From Tabrizicola soli (lineage in GTDB: Bacteria; Pseudomonadota; Alphaproteobacteria; Rhodobacterales; Rhodobacteraceae), in NCBI RefSeq assembly GCF_015999335.1, contig NZ_JAEACP010000022.1:10778-74777 (forward strand): 64,000 nucleotides of DNA, given 5' to 3'. Both the position numbers and the translations under genes were made by a program. Shown piece after piece: positions 17,618 to 25,990 of the stretch (position 1 is the stretch's first letter; each line of letters opens with the position of its first letter). Under the pieces are notes generated by a model. It ran no database searches and was not told the origin of the DNA. It saw nothing but the letters and a program-made list of their open reading frames with translations.

Positions 17618-17992
17618 TCAGGTCGCGTCCGTCGCGTATTCGCGCAGGATCTCCAGCGGGACGACGGCCAGCGTGGCCTGATGGGTGGCGGCAAGGCGCA
17701 GCTGCGGGGCGGCGCCCTCCTCATGCGCCTGCAGGAAGCGGGCGGCGCAGAGGCACCACTGGTCACCGGGCTTCAGCCCCTTGAAACCGTATTCCGGGCG
17801 CGGGGTCGAAAGGTCGTTGCCCAGGTATTTCGACAGCGCCAGGAACTCGGCCGTCATGACGGCGCAGACCGTGTGCAGCCCGCGGTCCATCGGTCCGGTA
17901 TTGCAGCAGCCGTCGCGGAAGAAGCCGGTGACCGGCTCGGTCGAGCAGGGTTCCAGCGGCTGGCCAAGGACGTTGAGCGAGGGGAGTTTCAT
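17618..17992 (-). CDS. DUF2237 family protein
   Basis: 124-residue cytoplasmic protein of the DUF2237 family with the cysteine-bearing motif DGCCNTGPMDRGLHT and the paired motif GDQWCLCAARFLQAHEEG. The conserved cysteines suggest metal or substrate binding, but the family has no established function. The ATG at 17992 (minus strand) is preceded by AAAGGAGGCCGC, a strong ribosome binding site; an upstream extension is rejected. Its stop abuts that of the LuxR gene, so the two are convergent. Confidence 0.88.
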   Translation of the reverse strand: MKLPSLNVLGQPLEPCSTEPVTGFFRDGCCNTGPMDRGLHTVCAVMTAEFLALSKYLGNDLSTPRPEYGFKGLKPGDQWCLCAARFLQAHEEGAAPQLRLAATHQATLAVVPLEILREYATDAT

Positions 17993-18053
17993 GCGGCCTC
18001 CTTTCACCCGTGAGGGTAGCGCCCCGCGGGCCATTGTCCAAGGGTCGCCGCAC

Positions 18054-18082
18054 TGGACCCTTGCCGGGGCATTGTCTATAAC
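18054..18082 (+). promoter_or_regulatory. Candidate promoter for ileS
   Basis: TGGACC (18054-18059), 17-bp spacer, TATAAC (18077-18082). It implies a leader of about 130 bases before the ileS ATG at 18220. I see no T-box features in that leader. Confidence 0.45.
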
Positions 18083-18219
18083 GCCGCCCATGCAGACTTG
18101 GGCCCGCACCGCGCGAATTACCGGCCCGGCGGGCTGAGCTTCAGCCGCCGGGTTTTCGACGATTGCCCCGGCCCGCAGGTGCGGGCCGACCTGCCTCTTG
18201 ATCCTGGGACCGATCCGCC

Positions 18220-21168
18220 ATGTGTGCCGATACCACTCTGCCTTCCGACGCCCCCGACTACCGCGACACCGTCTTCCTGCCCGAGACCCAGTTCCCGATG
18301 CGCGCGGGCCTGCCCCAGCGCGAGCCGGGCTGGCTGGCGCGGTGGGAGCGGATCGGGGTCTATGACCGGCTGCGCGCTTCGGCGGCGGGGCGGGCGCCCT
18401 TCGTGCTGCATGACGGCCCGCCCTATGCCAACGGCCACCTGCACATCGGCCATGCGCTGAACAAGGTGCTGAAGGACATGGTGGTGCGCAGCCAGCAGAT
18501 GATGGGCCGCGATGCCCGCTATGTGCCGGGCTGGGACTGCCACGGGTTGCCGATCGAGTGGAAGATCGAGGAGCAGTACCGCGCCAAGGGGCTGAACAAG
18601 GACGACGTGGACACGGTCGCCTTCCGCCAGGAGTGCCGCCGCTTCGCCGAGGGCTGGATCGACGTCCAGCGCGAGGAGTTCAAGCGGCTGGGGGTGACGG
18701 GGAAATGGGACCGGCCCTACCTGACGATGGACTACCACGCCGAGGCGGTGATCGCCGACGAGTTCATGAAGTTCCTGATGAACGGGACGCTCTACCAGGG
18801 CTCGAAGCCGGTGATGTGGTCGCCGGTGGAGAAGACCGCTTTGGCCGAGGCGGAGGTGGAGTATCACGACCATACGAGCCATCAGGTGTGGGTGCGGTTT
18901 CCGGTTCGGGGCGCGCATTGCGGTCCAGCGTTCCCGAAGTCTCATCACGATGCGCTGATGTCCGCAAGCGTCGTAATCTGGACGACAACCCCTTGGACTA
19001 TCCCACAGAATAGAGCCGTCGCCTTCAATCCTGAAATTGACTATTCAGTGTTTGAGATCAAAGCCGTCGGTGAGAACAGTGCTGCAAGAGTTGGTGAGAA
19101 AGTCATCGTTGCAGACGCTCTGGCTGATGCCGTGTTTGGATCAGCAAAGGTTGAGGGCGTGGAGAAGCTTTTTGCACTCGACGCGAGGCATCTGGATTTG
19201 TTCCCGTTCCTTCTCGCCCATCCATTCCGGGGCGTTGAAGGCGGCAATCGTGAGTGGGACTACGACGTCCCCATGTTGCCGGGCGAGCATGTCACCGACG
19301 ATGCCGGGACCGGGTTCGTGCATACTGCGCCCTCCCACGGGGATGACGACTATCAGCTGGGCGTGAAGTTCGGCCTGCCGATGACCTACAATGTCGAGGC
19401 GGACGGGTCCTACCGCTCGGACCTGCCCTTGTTCGGCGGGCAGCACATCATCACGCCCGAAGGCAAGGAGGGGCCGGCGAACGTGTCGGTCATCAAGCAG
19501 CTGGCCTACTCCGGCGCGCTCTTTGCCAAGGGGAAGCTGAAGCATTCCTATCCGCATTCCTGGCGCTCGAAGGCGCCGGTGATCTACCGCAACACGCCGC
19601 AGTGGTTCGTCGCCATCGACCGAAAGCTGGATGACGGGATGTCGACCTATGGCGACACGATCCGCAGCCGCGCGCTCAATTCGATCAATCAACTGGTCGA
19701 GTGGACGCCCGCGACCGGCCGCAACCGCCTGCATTCGATGATCGAGGCACGGCCGGACTGGGTGCTGTCGCGCCAGCGCGCCTGGGGCGTGCCGCTGACC
19801 TGTTTCGTCAGGAAGGGCACGCGGCCGGATGCGGCGGACTTCCTGCTGCGCAACGCCGAGGTCAACGCGCGGGTCAGGGCGGCCTTCGAGGCCGAGGGCG
19901 CGGATGTGTGGTATGTGCAAGGATTCAAGGAGCGGGTGCTGGATGGCATCGTGGATCCGTCGGATTATGAACAGGTCTACGATGTGCTGGACGTCTGGTT
20001 CGATTCCGGCTCGACCCATGCCTTCGTGTTGCGCGACCGCGAGGACGGGACGGCGGACGGGATCGCGGACCTCTATCTGGAAGGCACCGACCAGCATCGC
20101 GGCTGGTTCCATTCCTCGATGCTGCAGGCCTGCGGGACCAAGGGGCGGGCGCCCTATCGGGGCGTGCTGACGCACGGCTTCACGCTGGACGAGAAGGGCA
20201 TGAAGATGTCCAAGTCTCTCGGCAACACCGTCGCGCCCGAAGAGGTGATCAAGGACTACGGCGCGGATATCCTGCGGCTCTGGGTGGCGCAGTCGGACTA
20301 TACGGTCGACCTGCGGATCGGGAAGGAGATCCTGAAAGGCGTTGCCGACAGCTATCGCCGGCTGCGCAACACCATGCGCTACATGCTGGGCGCGCTGGCC
20401 GGATTCAGCGAGGCGGAGCGGGTCGATGTGGCCGAGATGCCCGAGCTGGAGCGCTGGGTGCTGCACCGGCTTGCCGAGCTGGATGCCGAGGTGCGGGCGG
20501 GCTATGCAGCCTACGACTTCCAGGGGGTGTTCCAGAAACTGTTCACCTTCTGCACCACGGATCTTTCGGCGGTCTATTTCGACATCCGCAAGGATGCGCT
20601 CTACTGCGACGCGCCGTCCTCGCTGCGGCGGCGGGCCTGCCGGACGGTGATGGACCTCCTCTTCCACCGGCTGACCACCTGGCTCGCCCCGGTGCTGGTC
20701 TTCACCATGGAGGAGGTCTGGCTGGAGCGGTTCCCGGGCGAGGAAAGCTCGGTCCATCTGGTCGACTTCCCGGAAACGCCGGCCAGCTGGCGGGATGAGG
20801 CGCTGGCGACGAAATGGGACTCCTTGCGCGATGCGCGGCGGGTGGTGACCGGGGCGCTGGAGGTGCAGCGGACCGCCAAGGTGATCGGGGCGAGCCTCGA
20901 GGCCGCGCCGGAGGTCTTCGTCTCGCCGGTGCTGGCGGGGGTGCTGGGCAGCGTGGATTTCGCCGAGTTGTGCATCACCTCGGACCTGAAGCTGTCCACG
21001 GCGGAGGCGCCGGAGGGGGCCTTTGCGCTGGCCGATGTGCCGCAGGTGGCGGTGGTGTTCCATGCAGCGACGGGCGCGAAATGCGAACGCTGCTGGAAGG
21101 TGCTGCCGGATGTGGGGACGCATCGGCATCCGGGCACCTGCCGGCGCTGCAACGACGCGCTGGGGTGA
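18220..21168 (+). CDS. ileS: Isoleucyl-tRNA synthetase
   Basis: Charges tRNA-Ile. The 982-residue class I enzyme has HIGH at 75-78, KMSKS at 662-666, the Thr-rich editing motif TTTPWTIPQN in the CP1 domain, and the HTAPSHGDDDY loop. The C-terminal zinc cysteines are CERCW and CRRCN. From about 18900 to 19260 (residues ~227-347, the CP1 editing domain) base and codon use change abruptly. Hand counts of three 60-base lines give about 43, 53 and 53% GC, against about 68% just upstream, with rare codons such as AGA, ACA, CCA, ATT and TTT. The reading frame is intact. This looks like a recombined segment of foreign origin. Confidence 0.97.
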   Translation: MCADTTLPSDAPDYRDTVFLPETQFPMRAGLPQREPGWLARWERIGVYDRLRASAAGRAPFVLHDGPPYANGHLHIGHALNKVLKDMVVRSQQMMGRDARYVPGWDCHGLPIEWKIEEQYRAKGLNKDDVDTVAFRQECRRFAEGWIDVQREEFKRLGVTGKWDRPYLTMDYHAEAVIADEFMKFLMNGTLYQGSKPVMWSPVEKTALAEAEVEYHDHTSHQVWVRFPVRGAHCGPAFPKSHHDALMSASVVIWTTTPWTIPQNRAVAFNPEIDYSVFEIKAVGENSAARVGEKVIVADALADAVFGSAKVEGVEKLFALDARHLDLFPFLLAHPFRGVEGGNREWDYDVPMLPGEHVTDDAGTGFVHTAPSHGDDDYQLGVKFGLPMTYNVEADGSYRSDLPLFGGQHIITPEGKEGPANVSVIKQLAYSGALFAKGKLKHSYPHSWRSKAPVIYRNTPQWFVAIDRKLDDGMSTYGDTIRSRALNSINQLVEWTPATGRNRLHSMIEARPDWVLSRQRAWGVPLTCFVRKGTRPDAADFLLRNAEVNARVRAAFEAEGADVWYVQGFKERVLDGIVDPSDYEQVYDVLDVWFDSGSTHAFVLRDREDGTADGIADLYLEGTDQHRGWFHSSMLQACGTKGRAPYRGVLTHGFTLDEKGMKMSKSLGNTVAPEEVIKDYGADILRLWVAQSDYTVDLRIGKEILKGVADSYRRLRNTMRYMLGALAGFSEAERVDVAEMPELERWVLHRLAELDAEVRAGYAAYDFQGVFQKLFTFCTTDLSAVYFDIRKDALYCDAPSSLRRRACRTVMDLLFHRLTTWLAPVLVFTMEEVWLERFPGEESSVHLVDFPETPASWRDEALATKWDSLRDARRVVTGALEVQRTAKVIGASLEAAPEVFVSPVLAGVLGSVDFAELCITSDLKLSTAEAPEGAFALADVPQVAVVFHAATGAKCERCWKVLPDVGTHRHPGTCRRCNDALG
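18900..19260 (+). other. Low-GC mosaic segment inside ileS
   Basis: About 360 in-frame bases of clearly lower GC and different codon use, covering the CP1 editing domain of isoleucyl-tRNA synthetase. Both borders return sharply to the host-like pattern. The encoded peptide keeps the editing motif. Inferred origin is homologous recombination with a lower-GC donor. Confidence 0.7.
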
Positions 21169-21170
21169 AC

Positions 21171-21194
21171 GTGGGCAATATTGCCCACCCTACG
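21171..21194. repeat. CCTACG-type palindromic repeat between ileS and ogt
   Basis: Perfect 18-bp palindrome GTGGGCAATATTGCCCAC (21171-21188) followed by CCTACG. It belongs with the GGTGCGC-TGTA-GCGCACC-CTACG elements elsewhere in the window, which share the architecture and 3' tag. It lies two bases after the ileS stop. Confidence 0.75.
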
Positions 21195-21200
21195 CGGGCC

Positions 21201-21632
21201 GTGGTCCCGACCCCCTTCGGGCCGGTGACGCTGGTCGAGGCGGACGGCCTCCTGGTCCGGCTGGACTGGAGGGCCGATCCGGGCGAGGGCTCGGACCTGC
21301 TGGACGAGGCGGCGGCCCAGCTTCGGGCCTATTTCGACCGCCGCCTTCTCCGCTTCGACCTGCCCTTCGACTGGGGCGAGGGGCTCGATGCCGCCGTGCG
21401 CCGGGCGATGGCCGACATCCCCCTGGGCGAGACGCGGACCTATGGCCAGATCGCCCGCGCAGTCGGCGCCCCGGCCCAGGCGGTGGGGCAGGCCTGCGGC
21501 GCGAACCCGCTGCCGATCCTGATCCCCTGTCACCGGGTCACCGGCACCGACTGGTTCGGCGGCTTTTCCGCGCCGGGCGGGGTAGAGACCAAGGCCGCGC
21601 TCCTGCGGCACGAGGGGGCGCTGCTTCTCTAG
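21201..21632 (+). CDS. ogt: Methylated-DNA--protein-cysteine methyltransferase
   Basis: Suicide repair protein that removes O6-methyl groups from guanine. The core holds TYGQIARAVGAPAQAVGQA (the DNA-recognition helix) and the acceptor motif PCHRV, with the cysteine at residue 110 when counted from the GTG at 21201. The start is uncertain. In-frame GTG codons at 21165 and 21171 would extend the protein through the palindromic repeat, and none has a good ribosome binding site. The GTG at 21201 places the family-typical TPFGPVTLVEADG first. It lies close behind ileS and may be co-transcribed. Confidence 0.88.
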   Translation: MVPTPFGPVTLVEADGLLVRLDWRADPGEGSDLLDEAAAQLRAYFDRRLLRFDLPFDWGEGLDAAVRRAMADIPLGETRTYGQIARAVGAPAQAVGQACGANPLPILIPCHRVTGTDWFGGFSAPGGVETKAALLRHEGALLL

Positions 21633-21734
21633 GCCTGGGCCCTGTCGAAAGGGCGGCTCTGGAGCCATGCGCCCGCTTGTGCGGAGCCGGGCCGGGGGTT
21701 AGCCATTGGTCAACGGTCTTCTTGCGGGTGCGTC

Positions 21735-22571
21735 TTGACCCTTGGCATCTTCCTGGCGGTCCTTGGCGCGGCCTTCCTGCATGCGCTGTGGAACGCGCTG
21801 ATCAAGCTTGGCACGTCCAAGGTCGGCGGGATGGTGATCCTGTCGATCGTCGAAGTACCGATCGGCCTGGCGGTGGCGGCCTTCGCCGCGCCGATCGACC
21901 CGGCGGCCATTCCCTGGGTGATCGCGGCGGGCTGCACGCATTTCGCCTACAAGTTCTTCCTGACCTATGCCTATGATCGGGGCGACCTGAGCCGGGTCTA
22001 TCCGATCGCGCGCGGGGCCGCGCCGATGGTGGTGGCGCTGGTCGGCGCGCTGTTCCTGTCGGATGCGGTCAGCGGGCAGGAATATCTGGCGATCGCGGTG
22101 CTGGCGGGGGGGATCCTGCTGATGGCGCGGGGGGTCTTCGCCTCGGGCGAGAACCGCAGGCTTCTGCCCTTTGCGCTGGGTTCGGCGCTGGCGACGGCGA
22201 CCTATACGCTGATCGACGGGATGGGGGCGCGGGTCTCGGGCGCGCCGGTGGCCTATGTGGCCTGGGTCTTCGTGGCGGATGGCTGCTTCTTCACGTTGGG
22301 GATGGTGGCGCTGCGCGGGCTGGACGTGATCCCGCGGGACTGGCGCGCCTGGCGGATGGGGACCTTCGCCTCGGCGGCGAGCTACGGGGCCTATGCGGTG
22401 TCGATCTGGGCGATGACGCTGGCTCCGATCGCGGTGGTGGCGGCGCTGCGCGAGACCTCGATCCTGTTCGCGGTGCTGATCGGCTGGCTGGTCTTCGGCG
22501 AGCGCATGAGCGGCGAGAAGGCGCTGGCGGCGGTCACCATCGTGGCGGGGGTGATGCTGATGCGGCTGTGA
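21735..22571 (+). CDS. EamA/DMT-family transporter (second copy)
   Basis: 278-residue ten-helix permease paralogous to the gene at 5422: both begin MTL, share a FLHALWN/FIHAGWN opening and the LSRVYPIARGAAPM motif. Starts with TTG at 21735. There is no riboswitch-like leader here, unlike the first copy. Substrate unknown. It is convergent with pcs, with a large inverted repeat between the two stops. Confidence 0.85.
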   Translation: MTLGIFLAVLGAAFLHALWNALIKLGTSKVGGMVILSIVEVPIGLAVAAFAAPIDPAAIPWVIAAGCTHFAYKFFLTYAYDRGDLSRVYPIARGAAPMVVALVGALFLSDAVSGQEYLAIAVLAGGILLMARGVFASGENRRLLPFALGSALATATYTLIDGMGARVSGAPVAYVAWVFVADGCFFTLGMVALRGLDVIPRDWRAWRMGTFASAASYGAYAVSIWAMTLAPIAVVAALRETSILFAVLIGWLVFGERMSGEKALAAVTIVAGVMLMRL

Positions 22572-22640
22572 CGGCTCCTCGTGCGACTTCGTCTTCTCGT
22601 CGCGGCGCAGCGAGGAGTGACGAAGTCATCGACGAGCGGG
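22572..22640. repeat. CTCCTCG/CTTCGTC inverted repeat, copy 2
   Basis: CTCCTCG...GACTTCGTC on the left is mirrored by GCGAGGAG...GACGAAGTC on the right, with a GC-rich centre. It sits between two convergent genes, so it may act as a bidirectional terminator or simply as a mobile repeat. Same family as copies at 4366, 34604 and 35969. Confidence 0.75.
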
Positions 22641-22642
22641 AG

Positions 22643-23347
22643 TCAGCGGACCCGGCGGATGCCTTCGGGGACCAGCTGCTGGGCGATGCCGGCGAGGGCG
22701 AGGTAGAGCGAGGTCAGCACCAGCAGCCATTTGGCCACGGGCCCTTCCTGGAAATCCCACCAGGCGGCCCAGCTGGCCAGGACGATCCAGGCGACCGTCA
22801 CGGCCAGCGAGATCTCGTGCCAGCGGTTCGTGCGGACCGGGTGGATGAACTTGAGGTTGGTGAACATCGTCACCGTCAGCAGGATCACCACCAGAAGGAT
22901 CACCGTCTGGCTGGGCTGGGTGGCGAAAAGCACCAGGACCACCATGTTCCAGCAGCCGGGGAAGCCCGCAAAGCTCTTGTCCTTGGTCTTCATCCTGGTG
23001 TCGACGAAATAGATCACCGAGCCGTAGCAGATCATGATGATCGCCAGCCATCCGGTCCACCCGGGCAGCAGGCCGGACTTGAAGAGGGCAAAGGCCGGGA
23101 TGAAGACATAGGTGAGGTAGTCGATGATCAGGTCCATCAGGATCCCGTCATAGTTCGGCCAGTTGGTCTTCACATGGTAGCGCCGCGCCAGCGGCCCGTC
23201 GATCCCGTCGACGATCAGCGCGGCCACCAGCCAGAGGAACATCAGGCTCCACTTCTCCTCGACGGCCGCCAGCATGGCGAACATCGACAGCACCGCCCCG
23301 GTGGCGGTGAGCAGGTGGACCGAGAGGGCTTTCAGACGTGGGCTCAT
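22643..23347 (-). CDS. pcs: Phosphatidylcholine synthase
   Basis: CDP-alcohol phosphatidyltransferase that condenses CDP-diacylglycerol with choline to give phosphatidylcholine, a membrane lipid typical of many alphaproteobacteria. The 234-residue membrane protein has the motif DGPLAR (50-55) followed by G68-x3-D72-x3-D76. The spacing between the two halves is longer than in other CDP-alcohol transferases, as in known Pcs enzymes. ATG at 23347 is preferred to a TTG at 23383. It lies downstream of xerC on the same strand. Confidence 0.92.
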   Translation of the reverse strand: MSPRLKALSVHLLTATGAVLSMFAMLAAVEEKWSLMFLWLVAALIVDGIDGPLARRYHVKTNWPNYDGILMDLIIDYLTYVFIPAFALFKSGLLPGWTGWLAIIMICYGSVIYFVDTRMKTKDKSFAGFPGCWNMVVLVLFATQPSQTVILLVVILLTVTMFTNLKFIHPVRTNRWHEISLAVTVAWIVLASWAAWWDFQEGPVAKWLLVLTSLYLALAGIAQQLVPEGIRRVR

Positions 23348-23401
23348 CGGTTTCTTGATGGCGGATAACGCTTCCGTGCGCAACAGGGCTTGGGCGTCAA
23401 G

Positions 23402-24334
23402 TCAGGCTCTCGGGTGGGCTTTTTCGTAGACCTCCATCAGCTGCGCGGCATCGACGGCGGTGTAGCCCTGGGTGGTGGAAAGCGAGGCATGGCCCAGAAG
23501 CTCCTGGATCGCGCGGAGGTCGCCGCCGGCCGCAAGGAGATGGGTGGCGAAGCTGTGGCGCAGCGCATGCGGCGTGGCCGAGGCGGGCAGGCCGAGGCGC
23601 AGGCGGGCGCGCTCCATCGCGGCCTGGATCAGGCGGGGATTGACCGGGCCGCCGCGCGCGCCGCGGAACAGGGGGTCGGACGGGACGAGGTCGTGGGGGC
23701 AGAGTGCGGCATAGGCGGCGACGGCCTCGGCGGCGGCGGGGATCACCGGGACGATGCGGGTCCGGCCGCCCTTGCCGGTGACGCGGAGGCTTTGCGGCAG
23801 CGGATGGTCGGCGCCGGTCAGGGCCAGCGCCTCGGAGATGCGCAGGCCGAGGCCGTAGAGCAGCGTGGCGATGGCCGTATCGCGGGCGACGATCCAGTCC
23901 GCACGCGCGTCCTGGCCGATCTCGTCCAGCATGGCGCTCGCGCCGTCCTCGGTGAGGGGGCGGGGCAGGGTGCGGCGATAGCGCGGCGAACGGGCCGAGA
24001 GGACGGTGGTCGCCTCGGCCCCGCTGCGGTCGGCGGCCCAGGCGGTGAAGGTCTTGACCGCCGACAGCGCCCGGGCCAGCGAGCGCGAGGAGAGGCCCTG
24101 CGCGCGTTCCTCGGCCATCCAGGCGCGCAGGTCGGCCTGGCTGGTGGCGGCGACGCGGGCCAGCCCCCCGGTCCCGCCCTGGTGCTGCGCGAGAAAGACG
24201 AGATAGCGCGCGACGTCGCGGCGATAGGCGGCGATGGTGTTGGGGGCGGCGCCCTCCAGCGCGGCCAGCTGCGCCAGCCAGTCCGCCAGCGCCTGCCCCA
24301 GCGCCGGGGCCAGGAAGGGGATCAGGCCAGCCAC
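23402..24334 (-). CDS. xerC: Tyrosine recombinase XerC
   Basis: Chromosome-dimer resolution recombinase (310 residues) acting with XerD at dif. The N-terminal SAM-like core-binding domain is followed by the catalytic domain with R165, K188, H256, R259, H282 and the nucleophile Y291 (ALRHSFATHLL; LGHASLSTTQGYT). It starts with GTG and overlaps the end of the DUF484 gene by 13 bases, the same pairing as in pseudomonads. No integrase-like insertion or attachment site is nearby, so a housekeeping Xer is preferred to a phage integrase. Confidence 0.93.
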   Translation of the reverse strand: MAGLIPFLAPALGQALADWLAQLAALEGAAPNTIAAYRRDVARYLVFLAQHQGGTGGLARVAATSQADLRAWMAEERAQGLSSRSLARALSAVKTFTAWAADRSGAEATTVLSARSPRYRRTLPRPLTEDGASAMLDEIGQDARADWIVARDTAIATLLYGLGLRISEALALTGADHPLPQSLRVTGKGGRTRIVPVIPAAAEAVAAYAALCPHDLVPSDPLFRGARGGPVNPRLIQAAMERARLRLGLPASATPHALRHSFATHLLAAGGDLRAIQELLGHASLSTTQGYTAVDAAQLMEVYEKAHPRA

Positions 24335-25020
24335 CGCTGCACTTGCCGCTCGAACACCCCGGCGAAGAAGGTGAGCAGGTCGGTGCCATGCGTCGGCCGG
24401 AACATGTGCGGGTCTTCCGAGCCGAAGGCCAGCAGTCCGGGCAACCGTCCCTTGCCGAGGTCGAGCTGCATCAGCGCCTCGGAGCGCAGTTCGGCGGCCT
24501 GCGGCCCGAAGACGGTGGCGGCAAGCGCGGTGGTGGCGCGCAGGACGACCGGCCGGGCGGTGCCGCTGCGGCCGTTCGAGAGATACTGGCCGACATGGCC
24601 GCGCGGACCGACCTGCATCACCTCGCCCTGTTTCTGCAGCGCGGGGTCCGAGCGGCCGTCCTCCTGCGCGGTTTCCAGCACCAGGCGGACGGCATCGACG
24701 CGCAGGGTCTGGGCGACCTCGCCCTTCAGGGCGGCGATGAAGCCCTCGAAGCTGGCGGGCTCCAGGAGTTGCAGGACGGCACGGTGGATCTGATTGGTGC
24801 CGGCGAGATTCTCGTAGGCCGCCGCGATGACGGAACGGTGGGTATCCTCCAGCCGGTCGAGCCGGGTTTCCAGGCGGCGCATGGCGATGCCGCGCAGGTC
24901 GACGATATTGGCGCCCATCGCGCGCTCGTTGGCGGCGACGAGGGCGTTCATCACGTCGCGGTCTTCCAGAAGCCGTTCGGGTTCGGCCAGGATCAGGTCG
25001 CGCAGGTCGGGTTCGATCAT
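24322..25020 (-). CDS. DUF484 family protein
   Basis: 232-residue cytoplasmic protein of the DUF484 family, with an N-terminal helical part (LVAANERAMG; RRLETRLDRLEDTHRSVI) and a GAF-like C-terminal domain ending LLTFFAGVFERQVQRWL. Family members accompany xerC in many proteobacteria and may sense a small ligand; no function is established. Preceded on its strand by a near-consensus TATAAT promoter. Confidence 0.9.
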   Translation of the reverse strand: MIEPDLRDLILAEPERLLEDRDVMNALVAANERAMGANIVDLRGIAMRRLETRLDRLEDTHRSVIAAAYENLAGTNQIHRAVLQLLEPASFEGFIAALKGEVAQTLRVDAVRLVLETAQEDGRSDPALQKQGEVMQVGPRGHVGQYLSNGRSGTARPVVLRATTALAATVFGPQAAELRSEALMQLDLGKGRLPGLLAFGSEDPHMFRPTHGTDLLTFFAGVFERQVQRWLA

Positions 25021-25056
25021 GGGTCAGCCAGCCGGTTTGGACAGGAAATCCCGCGC

Positions 25057-25086
25057 ATTATAGGCGGAAGCTGATCCGTCTGGCGA
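25057..25086 (-). promoter_or_regulatory. Promoter for DUF484-xerC-pcs
   Basis: On the minus strand: TCGCCA (25086-25081), 18-bp spacer, consensus TATAAT (25062-25057), 37 bases before the DUF484 start. Confidence 0.6.
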
Positions 25087-25236
25087 CTGGTTTCTGGCGC
25101 AAGGGCGGCCGGGATCGGCAGGGATGCAACAATCCGCCTCGCCGCCGTCCCGCCGGGTGATCCGGGGGCCGAAAGCTTGGCCCGCCGGGGAGCCGGGCCG
25201 AAGCCCGACCTGCGACATGCGGCGATGCCGCCGGGG

Positions 25237-25890
25237 TCAGAGGATCTTCTGGCCGGTCTTGGCCCAGTCGGCGTTGAACTGCTCCAGCCCCTTGTCGGTC
25301 AGGACATGGTTCGCCAGCGCCTTGATCACGGCCGGGGGCGCGGTCACCACGTCGGCCCCGATCAGGGCACAGTCCTTGACGTGGTTCGGGTTGCGGATCG
25401 AGGCGGCAAGGATCTGGGTGTCGAAGCCGTAGTTGTCGTAGATCGTGCGGATGTCGCCGATCAGGTCGATGCCGTCGAGGTGGATGTCGTCCAGCCGGCC
25501 GATGAAGGGCGAGATGAAGGTCGCGCCCGCCTTGGCGGCGATCAGCGCCTGGTTGGCGCTGAAGCAGAGCGTCACGTTGACCATGAAACCTTCGCCCGAC
25601 AGCACCTTGCAGGCCTTGAGCCCGTCCCAGGTCAGCGGCACCTTGACCGCGATGTTCTGGGCGATGGCGGCGAGTTTCCGGCCCTCGGCGATCATGTCGT
25701 CGGCTTTCATCGCCACGACCTCGGCCGAGACCGGGCCTTCGACGAAGCTGCAGATTTCCTTGGTCACTTCCAGGATGTCGCGGCCGGATTTCAGGATCAG
25801 CGAGGGGTTGGTGGTGACGCCGTCCACCATGCCCAGGGCGTGCAGTTCGCGGATGGCGTCGACGTCGGCGGTGTCGATGAAGAATTTCAT
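25237..25890 (-). CDS. Transaldolase / fructose-6-phosphate aldolase family
   Basis: 217-residue TIM-barrel aldolase of the small TalC/FSA subfamily. The Schiff-base lysine is K83 in IAVKVPLT, and the opening [16 protein letters not shown] and VTTNPSLI are typical. Such short enzymes act as transaldolase in the pentose phosphate pathway or cleave fructose-6-phosphate; sequence alone does not separate the two. ATG at 25890 has AAGGAGCGACCCCC upstream. It is divergent from priA. Confidence 0.93.
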   Translation of the reverse strand: MKFFIDTADVDAIRELHALGMVDGVTTNPSLILKSGRDILEVTKEICSFVEGPVSAEVVAMKADDMIAEGRKLAAIAQNIAVKVPLTWDGLKACKVLSGEGFMVNVTLCFSANQALIAAKAGATFISPFIGRLDDIHLDGIDLIGDIRTIYDNYGFDTQILAASIRNPNHVKDCALIGADVVTAPPAVIKALANHVLTDKGLEQFNADWAKTGQKIL

Positions 25891-25990
25891 GGGGGTCGCT
25901 CCTTCGGCGGTTGCGGGGGGTGCCGCGCGGGGGTTGAATGCTCTCGGGGCGCGGTTTACCCCAAACGGCTGGTGAGCGAAAGGTTGCAGC

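Noticed and set aside
18083-18219. T-box riboswitch in the ileS leader
   Set aside because: No T-box sequence or specifier loop is visible, and T-boxes are rare in alphaproteobacteria.
23402-24334. XerC as a phage or island integrase
   Set aside because: It overlaps DUF484 as in housekeeping loci, and no tRNA, attachment site or mobile genes are nearby.
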